DNA of 64,000 nucleotides. Source: Pseudoruegeria sp. SK021 (lineage in GTDB: Bacteria > Pseudomonadota > Alphaproteobacteria > Rhodobacterales > Rhodobacteraceae). The position numbers and the translations under genes were made by a program. Where the stretch lies: NCBI RefSeq assembly GCF_002119405.1, contig NZ_MTBG01000001.1:1-64000 (forward strand), given 5' to 3'. Below, piece by piece: positions 8,977 through 17,165 of the stretch (its first letter is position 1; every line of letters begins with the position of its first letter). The notes below the pieces were generated by a model. The model did no database searches, had not been told where the DNA came from, and saw only the letters and a list, made by a program, of their open reading frames with translations.

Positions 8977-9873
8977 TTAGATTGTGCCAATCAGGCCTTT
9001 TTCCGCGGCCAGATCGCGCATCCGCTTTTGCAGTTTTTCAAATGCCCGGACTTCAATCTGGCGGATGCGTTCCCGGCTGACCTCGTATTGCGTTGACAGA
9101 TCTTCAAGCGTGATTGGTCGATCCTGAAGGCGTCGTTGCAGCAGAATGTCTTTCTCGCGCTCGTTCAAAACATCCATTGCTTCGGCAAGAAGTTCGCGGC
9201 GCACACTTAATTCGTCGGCTTCCTCGTAATTGCCAGCCTGATCGGCGCCCTCGTCCTCCAACCAATCCTGCCACTGAGTCGCGCTGTCATCATCAGACCC
9301 AACCATCGCATTCAACGAGGCATCGCCGCCCGACAGGCGACGGTTCATCGAGATGACCTCATCCTCGGTGACGTTCAGATCATTGGCGATCCGGGCGACG
9401 TTTTCGGGGCGCAGATCGCCCTCTTCCAACGCACCAATCCGGTTTTTCGCCTTGCGAAGGTTAAAGAACAGCTTTTTCTGCGCCGAGGTGGTGCCAAGCT
9501 TCACCAGCGACCACGAGCGCAGGATGTATTCTTGAATGCTGGCACGGATCCACCACATAGCATAGGTGGCCAGACGGAAGCCCTTTTCGGGATCGAAGCG
9601 CTTGACCGCCTGCATCAGACCAACATTGGCCTCAGACACCACTTCGGCCTGCGGCAATCCGTAACCGCGATAGCCCATGGCCAGTTTTGCCGCCAAACGC
9701 AGGTGCGATGTTACCATCTTATGCGCCGCCTCGGTATCCTGATCTTCCACCCAGCGCTTGGCCAGCATGTATTCTTCTTCCGGCTCAAGCATCGGGAACC
9801 GGCGAATCTCTTGGAGATAACGGTTCAGTCCCTGTTCCGGGGATGGCGCTGGCAGGTTCGCGAAATTGGCCAT
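8977..9873 (-). CDS. rpoH: RNA polymerase sigma-32 factor RpoH (RpoHI type)
   Basis: 298-residue heat-shock sigma factor. Region 2 (NVGLMQAVKRFDPEKGFR, ATYAMWWIRASIQEYILR), the RpoH box (QKKLFFNLRKAKNRI) and region 4.2 (TLEDLSTQYEVSRERIRQIE) appear in order. The N-terminus MANFANLPAPSPEQGLNRY matches the RpoHI type of Rhodobacter rather than RpoHII, which starts differently and answers singlet-oxygen stress. ATG 9873 has AAGGA seven bases upstream. The rluD-type gene lies upstream on the same strand, 130 bases away, so rpoH probably has its own promoter. Confidence 0.96.
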   Translation of the reverse strand: MANFANLPAPSPEQGLNRYLQEIRRFPMLEPEEEYMLAKRWVEDQDTEAAHKMVTSHLRLAAKLAMGYRGYGLPQAEVVSEANVGLMQAVKRFDPEKGFRLATYAMWWIRASIQEYILRSWSLVKLGTTSAQKKLFFNLRKAKNRIGALEEGDLRPENVARIANDLNVTEDEVISMNRRLSGGDASLNAMVGSDDDSATQWQDWLEDEGADQAGNYEEADELSVRRELLAEAMDVLNEREKDILLQRRLQDRPITLEDLSTQYEVSRERIRQIEVRAFEKLQKRMRDLAAEKGLIGTI

Positions 9874-9911
9874 GATCTGTCCTTCTGTCCGTTCTTTCCT
9901 TTTTATACGAC

Positions 9912-9938
9912 GTATGCCGCCATTCCCGTCGCGACAAG
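9912..9938 (-). promoter_or_regulatory. Possible heat-shock-type promoter of rpoH
   Basis: On the minus strand CTTG (9938-9935) is followed 18 bases later by CATAC (9916-9912), about 40 bases before the rpoH start codon. This loosely fits a sigma-32-like pattern (CTTG in the -35, CAT in the -10) and would imply autoregulation. The match is short and could be chance. Confidence 0.25.
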
Positions 9939-10003
9939 GAATGTTACTGTGCGCTGACGAACACGTCATTCCCCCGCGGTAACGGAAGAGTGAGACTGCC
10001 CCG

Positions 10004-11029
10004 TTAACGCAAGGAAAGGATCAATTGTTCCATATCAGGCGGCAGAGGGGCGTCGAAGTCGTGACGAACCCCGGTCACCGGATGGATAAACCCCAGTGAG
10101 GCCGCGTGCAGGGCTTGCCGGGGAAATGCGTCAACCGCGGCCATGGCCGCCGGGGAAAAGGCTTTGGCTGACATCCGCCGCCGTCCGCCATAGGTCTGAT
10201 CCCCGATCAGCCCGTGTCCGGCATGGGCCATATGCACCCGGATCTGATGGGTGCGCCCGGTTTCCAGCCAGCAATCGATCAACGCCACCCCTTCAGGATC
10301 GCCAAAGGCTTCCACCACTCGGGCACGGGTCACGGCGCGACGGCCCTTTGAAACTTGTACCGCCTGCTTTTGCCGGTCTGCCGGATGACGCCCCAGCAAG
10401 GTGGCGATCCGCAGGATATTGCCCGGCTCAAACCCTACCCCACGCAAGCCGCGCAAGCGGGGATCGCCCGCATCTGGCACCCCATGCACCACGGCCCGGT
10501 AGTGACGGGTCACGGTATGCGCCTCGAACTGCGCCGCCAGACCGTGATGCGCCTTATCAGTTTTCGCCACCACCAGCAGTCCGGACGTGTCTTTGTCGAT
10601 CCGGTGAACGATGCCCGGGCGACGTTCGCCGCCAATCCCCGACAGGCTGTCGCCACAATGGGCCATCAATGCATTCACCAGAGTGCCCGAAGGCGATCCC
10701 GGCGCCGGATGCACCACCATGCCAACCGGCTTATCGACGACGATCAGATCCGCGTCCTCAAAGACCACTGACAGGGGAATATCCTCAGCCACCAAATCGG
10801 TCTCATCACCGGTTGTGACCGTCAGTTCCAGCACATCGCCCTCAGACACCCGCGCCTTTGGGCTATCCAGAACTTGCCCATCACGGCGCACCGACCCATC
10901 GGCAATCAGCCGCATCAGCCGAGACCGGCTGAGGTCTTCGGCGGCAGACACATCCCGCGCCAACGCTTTATCAAGGCGGTTGGGCGGATCGGCAGCGATG
11001 GTAACGGTCAGATGGCGGGTCGTAGACAT
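10004..11029 (-). CDS. rluD: RluA/RluD family 23S rRNA pseudouridine synthase
   Basis: 341-residue enzyme that isomerises uridines in rRNA. It has an N-terminal S4 RNA-binding segment (RLDKALARD, SRSRLMRLIADGSVRRDG) and a C-terminal catalytic domain with the RluA-family motif HRIDKDTSGLLVVAK, whose Asp is the nucleophile. The C-terminal RTHQIRVHMAHAGHGLIGD segment is also typical. ATG 11029 is used; a TTG five codons upstream is possible, and neither has a strong ribosome site. The S4 plus catalytic layout suggests RluD or RluC; which uridines are modified is not certain. Confidence 0.9.
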   Translation of the reverse strand: MSTTRHLTVTIAADPPNRLDKALARDVSAAEDLSRSRLMRLIADGSVRRDGQVLDSPKARVSEGDVLELTVTTGDETDLVAEDIPLSVVFEDADLIVVDKPVGMVVHPAPGSPSGTLVNALMAHCGDSLSGIGGERRPGIVHRIDKDTSGLLVVAKTDKAHHGLAAQFEAHTVTRHYRAVVHGVPDAGDPRLRGLRGVGFEPGNILRIATLLGRHPADRQKQAVQVSKGRRAVTRARVVEAFGDPEGVALIDCWLETGRTHQIRVHMAHAGHGLIGDQTYGGRRRMSAKAFSPAAMAAVDAFPRQALHAASLGFIHPVTGVRHDFDAPLPPDMEQLILSLR

Positions 11030-11216
11030 ATCTATGCTCGGCAAGGGCGGTTCGGCTTCGTCTACGCCTCCTGCCCGGGCTTGTCATCCACTTCCCATCG
11101 AAACCGGGCTCACGGCGGCGGCCAAGCCACTTTCCATTGTCGCGCCCGTGCCCTATGCCCAACGTTCAAGGACCATCCGGGCCCGCCCGTCATTCTCGAA
11201 CCGCGAGCGACCTTTC

Positions 11217-11528
11217 ATGATCGACAATCAGCACTCAATTCAAGAGCCCGCGAACCTGCGGTTTTTGCGCCGTCTGATCACCGGGCTGACCGCGACCATG
11301 ATCATCGGGATCGCCACCATCGTCGTCCTGCTGGTGCTACGCCTCTCAGGGGCCGAGCCGGTGCCGCTGCCGACCGAGATCACCCTGCCAGAGGGGCAGA
11401 CCGCAACCGCCGTCACCTATGGGCCGGACTGGTACGCGGTGGTCACCCAGAGTGCCCAGATCCTGATTTTCGACCGCAACACCGGCGCTTTGCGCCAACA
11501 GATCCAGATCACACCGGCACCGCAGTAG
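11217..11528 (+). CDS. Small single-helix membrane protein (DUF6476-like)
   Basis: 103 residues with one transmembrane helix (about residues 22-44, ITGLTATMIIGIATIVVLLV) and a short periplasmic domain ending in QILIFDRNTGALRQQI, which resembles a single beta-propeller-like strand pair. This matches my memory of a small family found next to the rluA/rluD-type gene in Rhodobacterales; the function is unknown. It is divergent from the pseudouridine synthase gene across about 190 bases. Confidence 0.75.
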   Translation: MIDNQHSIQEPANLRFLRRLITGLTATMIIGIATIVVLLVLRLSGAEPVPLPTEITLPEGQTATAVTYGPDWYAVVTQSAQILIFDRNTGALRQQIQITPAPQ

Positions 11529-11548
11529 CGCCAAAGGGACGATCCCGC

Positions 11549-11650
11549 ATGAACCACAGCCTTCATTTTGACCCCAATCCTGAAGTCAAAGATCGCCATG
11601 TCGGCACGGCAGGCGTCGTGATGCGCAACTCGGACACGGCACAGCCATGA
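11549..11650 (+). CDS. Possible 33-residue leader-type protein coupled to the DsbA-like gene
   Basis: A short frame starts at ATG 11549 behind AGGGACG and ends with TGA inside ATGA, overlapping the start of the next gene by 4 bases. The peptide is polar (HFDPNPEVKDRHVGT) with no recognisable domain. The ribosome site and ATGA overlap argue for translation; the small size and lack of a known family argue against. It may only couple translation. Confidence 0.3.
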   Translation: MNHSLHFDPNPEVKDRHVGTAGVVMRNSDTAQP

Positions 11651-12408
11651 CCGACCCACATCCCCCCAAGCGCAATCGCCGCGGCGTGCTTGCACTGGCG
11701 GCGGGCGCGGCCTTCATCGTCGGCCTGCCCCAGATCTGGAGCCGCCTGAAACCGGCCCCACGGGCGCAGCCACATCCGACCTTGCCGGGGTTCCTCGTTC
11801 TCGACGCGGGCCCGATTTCAGGCGGCTTTGATCCGTTCGCCGGGCTGATCGATCCCAACGCCGACCGAATTTTGGCGCGCCAGCCGCAGGATGTTTGCAC
11901 CGCCCTGTTCCAAACGCCACTGCGCCCCGGCGCCGTGCCGGTTGCGTTCTTCACCGACATCAATTGCCCGTATTGTCGAGAAATGGAAAACTGGCTCGCA
12001 GGCCTGTCGCCGGATCAGGTCGCCGTCACATGGCATGACCTGCCGCTGCTTGGCCCCTCATCCTTGGCTGGGGCCCGGGCGATTGGCGCGGCAAAACGAC
12101 AAGGGGCCGAGGCGGCCCTGCGCGCGCGCCTGCACCGGACCCGATTTCAACCTGACGCAGCCTATCTGACGGCGTTGGCCGATGGGTTGGGCCTTGATGC
12201 GCCGCAGATGTTGGCAGACCTGACCGCGCCGACCGTCGAAACCCGCATCGCCGAAAGCCTCGGGTTAGCCGACGCGTTCGGCATTGCCGGGACACCTGCT
12301 CTGGTGGTGGGACGAACGCTGGCCGTGGGCAATCGCACTCAGCAAGCCTTTGATAGCCTCGTGTCCGACGCTTGGGCCGACCGGGCCAACTGGCCCTGCC
12401 CAGGTTAA
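11647..12408 (+). CDS. DsbA-family thioredoxin-fold protein with twin-arginine-like signal
   Basis: 253 residues. The N-terminus has KRNRRGVLALAAGAAFIVG, an RR pair before a hydrophobic stretch, consistent with a Tat or uncleaved membrane anchor. The periplasmic domain has the redox motif CPYC at residues 107-110 (FFTDINCPYCREMENW) and the cis-proline loop (FGIAGTPALVVG), as in DsbA/DsbG-like thiol-disulfide proteins. Likely role: oxidation or isomerisation of disulfides outside the cytoplasm; the partner is unknown. The stop codon overlaps that of the converging Gfo/Idh gene within TTAA at 12405-12408. Confidence 0.85.
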   Translation: MTDPHPPKRNRRGVLALAAGAAFIVGLPQIWSRLKPAPRAQPHPTLPGFLVLDAGPISGGFDPFAGLIDPNADRILARQPQDVCTALFQTPLRPGAVPVAFFTDINCPYCREMENWLAGLSPDQVAVTWHDLPLLGPSSLAGARAIGAAKRQGAEAALRARLHRTRFQPDAAYLTALADGLGLDAPQMLADLTAPTVETRIAESLGLADAFGIAGTPALVVGRTLAVGNRTQQAFDSLVSDAWADRANWPCPG

Positions 12409-13514
12409 GCCATCACCGCATCGGCATCGATGCTCACTGCGCGACCTTCTTGCGCCGAGACCTGCGCCGCCTGCCCCATGACCACGGCCATCAGCCCATC
12501 CAAAAGCCCAACCTCGGGCTGGCTGTTGCCGCGAACCACATCCAGAAACCGCTGATGCTGATAAAAGGTCGCGCCGTTGTGATCCCCAGCGGCCAATAGC
12601 GCCGGGTCCACCGGCACCTGGCGGACGATTGGTGCCTTCGGAAAGCGCGGACTGCGGATCACCAAAGGCAGCGGGGCCTGCGCCGGATCACCGGGCCAAA
12701 ACCGCAGCGGCCCGGGCACTTTGGCTTCAATCTTGCCCAATGGCCCGACGACGGAAATCTCTTCCTGAAACTCGCTGCCTTCGGCAAACATGCACAGATC
12801 CAACATTGCCCGCACGCCGTTGGCAAAATCGACAATGACAAAGGCGTTGTCCCAAATGTCGGGGGGACCATCGCGCAACGTTTCATCCAGATGGTTCACC
12901 GCCTGACTGCCCGAGGCCATCACCCGCACCGGTTCCGCACCGACGATCAAGCGCATCAGGTCAAAGAAATGACAGCATTTCTCGACCAACGTCCCACCAG
13001 TGCGGCTGTTATGGCGGTTCCAATGGCCGACCTTGTGCAGGAACGGAAACCGGTGTTCGCGAATGCTGAGCATACGGACCCCGCCCGTCGCCGCCTCGGC
13101 CTCTGCAATCACGGCGGCCACGGGCGGCATATAGCGGTATTCCATCGCCACCCAAATCGGCGCGGCATAGGTCCGGGCCAGCCGCACGATCCGGGGTCGG
13201 TCGGCCGGATCGGTGAAGAGCGGCTTTTCCACCAGTACCGGCAGGGGACGCCCCGCCGCGATCTGTTCCAACTGCGCCAAATGACAATCATTCGGACTGG
13301 CAATCACCAGTCCATCCAGATCATCCCGCGCCAACAGCGCCGTCAACGACCCTTCGGGTGTCGCCCCGGGCACCAGCGCCAAAGCCATCGCCTGCATCGC
13401 CGTGTCCGGCTCATAGATCGCGGCCACCTCGGCCCCGTTCAGCAAGGCGATGTTACGAAGATGCTCTTGGCCCATCATGCCACTGCCAATCAGCCCGTAT
13501 CTCGCCCTGCGCAT
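12405..13514 (-). CDS. Gfo/Idh/MocA-fold enzyme, candidate NAD-dependent sulfoquinovosidase (GH188-like)
   Basis: 369 residues with an N-terminal Rossmann motif (RYGLIGSGMMGQEHLRN), the catalytic-loop EKP (PVLVEKPLFTD) and a C-terminal substrate domain with GTLVEKCCHFFDLMRL and HWNRHNSRTGG. The family normally oxidises sugars, but a branch now classed as GH188 uses tightly bound NAD+ to hydrolyse sulfoquinovosides by a redox-assisted mechanism and occurs in sulfoquinovose gene clusters. Here the gene sits 10 bases behind the GntR regulator and next to a monooxygenase/AKR/flavin-reductase set matching the sulfo-SMO pathway, which otherwise lacks a sulfoquinovosidase. Function is therefore inferred from context. 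ATG 13514 has GAGGTCGG upstream. Confidence 0.75.
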   Translation of the reverse strand: MRRARYGLIGSGMMGQEHLRNIALLNGAEVAAIYEPDTAMQAMALALVPGATPEGSLTALLARDDLDGLVIASPNDCHLAQLEQIAAGRPLPVLVEKPLFTDPADRPRIVRLARTYAAPIWVAMEYRYMPPVAAVIAEAEAATGGVRMLSIREHRFPFLHKVGHWNRHNSRTGGTLVEKCCHFFDLMRLIVGAEPVRVMASGSQAVNHLDETLRDGPPDIWDNAFVIVDFANGVRAMLDLCMFAEGSEFQEEISVVGPLGKIEAKVPGPLRFWPGDPAQAPLPLVIRSPRFPKAPIVRQVPVDPALLAAGDHNGATFYQHQRFLDVVRGNSQPEVGLLDGLMAVVMGQAAQVSAQEGRAVSIDADAVMA

Positions 13515-13524
13515 TCCGACCTCT

Positions 13525-14226
13525 TTACCGGTTGCGCGCGACGTATTGCGCGCGTTTGGGATTAAACCACGTCTGAGAGATTTCCGGACAACTGCCATCT
13601 GCGGTCCGGCTTTGGCGTTCGAAATGTCCGCAGGCCGCGCCGCCGGTCATCCCGGTTTCAGCGGCCCAGCCCGGCATTTCGCCCAGCGAAATTCGATCTT
13701 CCACCGCCGAAATCCATAGGTTCAACCGGGTGCGGTAAAAGAAATACAATGACTCGGACAGATCCGAGAGCCGCAAATCCGGGGCCAGCCCGGCATCGAG
13801 CCAGATTTCTTCTGCCGCGACCGGCGTCTGATCAAGGCAGCGAATTCTGCGAATGCGATAGGCCGTGGGTCCGTCCCCAAAGGCTGGCAGCCCGTCGGGC
13901 TTGGCGCAATGATCCAGCCCGATCACCCGCGCCCGGGGAAGCCCGCCCCCCTCTCGCCGCTCCAAAGGAAACAGGGCGTAGATTGCCGGACCAAGCGCCC
14001 CGACTTCGACATAATTCCCCGATCCTTGCACCGCCCGGATCACGCCCTGCATCTGTAATTGCTTCAACGCCTTACGCAGGGTGCCCACCGCCATGCCCAA
14101 CTGCGCCGCAAGCTGCCGCTCCGGCGGCAGGCGAACGCCCGGTGCATAGCGGCCAGCCGTGACCTCCCGGATCAGAAATTCGCTGACCTGTAGGTATTTC
14201 GGAAGGGCGGTCGGATCAGCCAGCAT
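13525..14226 (-). CDS. smoD: GntR/HutC family transcriptional regulator of the sulfo-SMO-type cluster
   Basis: 233 residues. The N-terminal winged helix-turn-helix (SEFLIREVTAGRYAPG, LAAQLGMAVGTLRKALKQL) is followed by a UTRA ligand-binding domain of the HutC subfamily ending in ISQTWFNPKRAQYVAR. HutC-type regulators bind a pathway metabolite and release their operator. It is divergent from the monooxygenase gene across 82 bases and directly upstream of the Gfo/Idh gene, so it probably controls both arms. ATG 14226 has AGGA six bases upstream; a longer in-frame extension lacks HTH relevance. In Agrobacterium the equivalent regulator is SmoD; the symbol is given by context. Confidence 0.85.
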   Translation of the reverse strand: MLADPTALPKYLQVSEFLIREVTAGRYAPGVRLPPERQLAAQLGMAVGTLRKALKQLQMQGVIRAVQGSGNYVEVGALGPAIYALFPLERREGGGLPRARVIGLDHCAKPDGLPAFGDGPTAYRIRRIRCLDQTPVAAEEIWLDAGLAPDLRLSDLSESLYFFYRTRLNLWISAVEDRISLGEMPGWAAETGMTGGAACGHFERQSRTADGSCPEISQTWFNPKRAQYVARNR

Positions 14227-14308
14227 CGCAGGTCCTGAACAAATTGATCCACTATTGATGCATTGAAAGCGACCTGCTAGGCAAGGATCATCTTGCGGGA
14301 GGTCTGAC
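14227..14308. promoter_or_regulatory. Divergent control region of the sulfoquinovose-type cluster
   Basis: The 82 bases between gntR and the monooxygenase must hold both promoters and the GntR operator. The AT-rich centre contains two ATTGAT copies (14243-14248 and 14256-14261) and a nearby ATTGA, spaced about 13 bases, possibly half-sites. A plus-strand ribosome site GGGAGG precedes the monooxygenase ATG. No confident -35/-10 pair is visible. Confidence 0.45.
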
Positions 14309-15463
14309 ATGTCTGTTGTCCCTGTAACCTCTGCGGATCTGGACGCTTTGGAAGTGTCTTGGTTCGCGGCCCTATGTTCCGATGACTTTGCCTATCTGGG
14401 GGTGCCGGACGGCGCGTTGCGGTCCAGTTGGGCGCATTGTTCCGCGATCCTGCAAGAGGCCGAAGCGCAGGGATTTCGGAACATCCTGTGTCCATCGTCC
14501 TATCAGGTCGGGCAAGACACACTAAGCTTCGTGGCGGGCGGTGCGGTCCTCACCGACCGGATCAACATGCTGGCCGCGGTGCGCTGCGGCGAGATGCAGC
14601 CGATCATGCTGGCCCGAACCTTGGCCACGCTGGATCACATGCTGGAAGGTCGCCTGACCGCGAATATCATCTCATCAGATTTCCCCGGCGAGGTCGCCGA
14701 CAGCGCCCACCGCTATCAACGCTCGCGCGAGGTCGTGGAAATCCTGAAACAGGCATGGACCCGGGACCGGATTGACTATCACGGCGACATCTACCAGTTC
14801 GAGAACGTCCCGACCGACCCTGCCCGCCCCTACCAAATCGGCGGGCCGCTGCTGTATTTCGGCGGCTATTCCCCGGCGGCACTGGAATTGTGCGGCCAGC
14901 ATTGCGATGTCTATCTGATGTGGCCAGAGCCCAAGGCCCAGTTGGCTGAGCGGATGAAAGCCGTGCACAGCGTCGCCGCCCGCTATGGCCGGACCTTAGA
15001 TTACGGCTTGCGGGTGCATGTGATCGTGCGCGACACCGAAGCCGAAGCCCGCGAGTATGCTGAGCATCTGACCTCCAAGCTGGACGATGACTATGGCAAG
15101 CTGATCCGTGACCGCGCCCAAGACAGCGGGTCCTTGGGGGTATCCCATCAGGCCCGAGCGCGGGAACTGGCCGATCAGTTTGGCTATGTTGAGCCGCACC
15201 TCTGGACCGGGATCGGGCGCGCACGTTCGGGCTGCGGCGCGGCCATTGTCGGCTCCACCGATCAGGTCCTCACCGAGATCGAGGCCTATCAGAAAATGGG
15301 TCTGCGATCGTTCATCTTCTCCGGCTATCCGCATCTGGACGAATGCCAAAGCTTCGGTGCCCGCGTGTTGCCGCATCTGAAAACCTGTTCGTTGCCGCAT
15401 GTCTATGGTCGCGTGCCCGCCACGCCGCCCGCAACGCCGTTGGCAGTGGGACCCCGCCGATGA
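14309..15463 (+). CDS. smoC: FMNH2-dependent sulfoquinovose monooxygenase (SsuD/luciferase-like), SmoC-type
   Basis: 384-residue flavin-dependent LLM-class monooxygenase. The bacterial-luciferase-like TIM barrel is seen in FRNILCPSSYQVGQDTLSF, AAVRCGEMQPIMLARTLATL, GRLTANIISSDFPGE and YFGGYSPAALELCGQHCD, and the C-terminal part has GIGRARSGCGAAIVGSTDQV. Alkanesulfonate monooxygenase SsuD uses FMNH2 and O2 to cleave C-S bonds; the sulfo-SMO version oxidises sulfoquinovose to 6-oxo-glucose plus sulfite. The assignment to sulfoquinovose rests on the downstream aldo/keto reductase and flavin reductase, an arrangement not expected of SsuD. Its stop overlaps the next start (ATGA). Confidence 0.85.
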   Translation: MSVVPVTSADLDALEVSWFAALCSDDFAYLGVPDGALRSSWAHCSAILQEAEAQGFRNILCPSSYQVGQDTLSFVAGGAVLTDRINMLAAVRCGEMQPIMLARTLATLDHMLEGRLTANIISSDFPGEVADSAHRYQRSREVVEILKQAWTRDRIDYHGDIYQFENVPTDPARPYQIGGPLLYFGGYSPAALELCGQHCDVYLMWPEPKAQLAERMKAVHSVAARYGRTLDYGLRVHVIVRDTEAEAREYAEHLTSKLDDDYGKLIRDRAQDSGSLGVSHQARARELADQFGYVEPHLWTGIGRARSGCGAAIVGSTDQVLTEIEAYQKMGLRSFIFSGYPHLDECQSFGARVLPHLKTCSLPHVYGRVPATPPATPLAVGPRR

Positions 15464-16356
15464 TCCCGCGCGTGACCCTCGCCCCCGGGTTGGATCTGTC
15501 CCGTCTTGTCTATGGCATGTGGCGTCTGGCCGATGACCCCGACACCAGCCCGGACCATGTTCAGGCCAAGATTGAGGCGTGCCTCAGCCAAGGCATCACC
15601 AGCTTCGATCAGGCCGATATCTATGGTGGTTATACCGCCGAGGCCATTTTAGGCCGGGCCTTGAAAGCCGCGCCACACCTGCGCGATCAGATGCAGATCG
15701 TGACCAAATGCGGCATCAAGGCGGCCGCAGGTCGCCACGCCGCCACCCGGATCAAGCACTATGACACCTCACGCCGTCATATCATGGCCTCGGTCGAGAG
15801 TTCTTTGACCGATATGGCGATTGAGCAAATCGACGTGCTGCTGATCCACCGACCCGATCCATTTCTTGACCCCGACGACACCGGCGCGGCCTTGGACGCG
15901 TTGGTCACATCCGACAAAGTCCGCCATGTGGGCGCGTCGAATTTTGCGCCACATGACTGGCAACTGCTGCAATCGCGGATGTCCAATCCGCTGATCACCA
16001 ACCAGATCGAAATCAGCCTGCTGGCCAGTTCGCCCTTTCGCAATGGCGAGATTGCATTTCTGCACGAGCGTCGGATACCGCCCATGGCATGGTCGCCCTT
16101 GGCTGGCGGCGCATTGTTCAGCCCCGATCACGGGCTGCTATCCCAGCGCCTAAGCCAAATCGCCGCCGCGCAAGGGGTTGCGGCCTCCGCCGTCGCCATC
16201 GCGTGGCTGTTGGCGCATCCAGCACAGATCCTGCCGGTTTTGGGCACCAATAACCTTGACCGGATTGCACGAATTGGCGAGGCATGTCAGGTATCCCTCG
16301 ACCGCGAGACGTGGTTTGACCTCTATTCTCTCGCGCTGGGGCGAGAGGTTCCCTGA
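15460..16356 (+). CDS. smoB: Aldo/keto reductase, candidate 6-oxo-glucose reductase (SmoB-type)
   Basis: 298-residue NAD(P)H aldo/keto reductase of the YdhF type. The TIM-barrel N-terminus (LDLSRLVYGMWRLADD), the catalytic Asp/Tyr region (FDQADIYGGYTAEAILG), Lys (IVTKCGI) and His (DVLLIHRPDPFLD), and the cofactor strand region (NQIEISLLASSPF) are all present. In the sulfo-SMO pathway SmoB reduces 6-dehydro-glucose to glucose after the monooxygenase has removed sulfite. The ATG overlaps the monooxygenase stop by 4 bases, which indicates translational coupling and a shared pathway. The upstream in-frame extension lies inside the monooxygenase gene and is rejected. Confidence 0.85.
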   Translation: MIPRVTLAPGLDLSRLVYGMWRLADDPDTSPDHVQAKIEACLSQGITSFDQADIYGGYTAEAILGRALKAAPHLRDQMQIVTKCGIKAAAGRHAATRIKHYDTSRRHIMASVESSLTDMAIEQIDVLLIHRPDPFLDPDDTGAALDALVTSDKVRHVGASNFAPHDWQLLQSRMSNPLITNQIEISLLASSPFRNGEIAFLHERRIPPMAWSPLAGGALFSPDHGLLSQRLSQIAAAQGVAASAVAIAWLLAHPAQILPVLGTNNLDRIARIGEACQVSLDRETWFDLYSLALGREVP

Positions 16357-16381
16357 CCCCGTCGGAGCCAAAGGCGCAGCC

Positions 16382-16876
16382 ATGACCAGTTTCAAACCCG
16401 GACCCGACACACGACGCCTGTTCCGGGACGCCTTGGGCACCTTCGGCACCGGCGTCACCATTGTCACGACGCGCGGCCCAGACGGCCCCTGTGGGATCAC
16501 GGCCAACAGTTTTGCAAGCGTCTCGCTTGATCCGCCGCTGGTCCTGTGGTCCGTGGATGTCGGATCGGATCGGGCCCGGATTTTTTGCGACGCAACCCAT
16601 TCGGCAATCCATGTTTTGGGCGCACACCAATCGGACACGGCCCGCCATTTTGCCAAATCCGGGCACCGCTTTGAGGGGCTGGACTGGTCCGAAGGCGAAA
16701 CAAATGTCCCCTTACTGCACGGCGCGCTCTGTCGCTTTGATTGCGAAACCGTGGCGGTTCATGATGGCGGTGATCATAAGATTTTGGTGTCCAAAGTCTT
16801 GCACACAACCTTGGCACCGGGCGAACCACTGCTGTTCCACGGCGGACGATTTGGACGCATTCATCACCACGACTAG
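16382..16876 (+). CDS. smoA: Flavin reductase family protein supplying FMNH2 (SmoA-type)
   Basis: 164-residue FMN reductase of the DIM6/NTAB (HpaC) family: RDALGTFGTGVTIVTTRGP, ITANSFASVSLDPPLVLWSV and FHGGRFGRIHHHD at the end. It reduces FMN with NAD(P)H for the two-component monooxygenase encoded two genes upstream. It lies 25 bases behind the aldo/keto reductase in the same transcription unit. The order monooxygenase, aldo/keto reductase, flavin reductase is the reverse of smoABC of Agrobacterium but the content is the same. Confidence 0.87.
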   Translation: MTSFKPGPDTRRLFRDALGTFGTGVTIVTTRGPDGPCGITANSFASVSLDPPLVLWSVDVGSDRARIFCDATHSAIHVLGAHQSDTARHFAKSGHRFEGLDWSEGETNVPLLHGALCRFDCETVAVHDGGDHKILVSKVLHTTLAPGEPLLFHGGRFGRIHHHD

Positions 16877-17165
16877 CCAACAGGCCGGTTCGGCTGGGCG
16901 TTATGCCCGGCGACTTGGTCAGGCCGCGACAGCAAATTGAGGAGGCCCGCCAACGGCTTCGCGGGCAGACGCCCCTGCGCCAGAAACAGGCACATAACAC
17001 AGCTTTTCTGACCCATCCGCGCAGCAGAAAATATTTTTACAAAAAAACCGTTCGATTACCGACGCTTATTCACAGCGTTTCCGAAAGTGGTAAGGTGTCC
17101 GCGAGGATGCGTCAAACTGCGGCTTCGCGGCATCACAGCAGAACGCAAAGATAGGGAGAACTGCC

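Noticed and set aside
14309-15463. Plain alkanesulfonate monooxygenase SsuD for sulfur scavenging
   Set aside because: No ssuABC transporter is present, and the coupled aldo/keto reductase has no role in ssu pathways, whereas it is required after sulfoquinovose oxidation.
16903-17154. 83-codon frame upstream of acs
   Set aside because: Basic, low-information peptide crossing an AT-rich promoter-like region and ending just before the acs ribosome site; more likely leader DNA.
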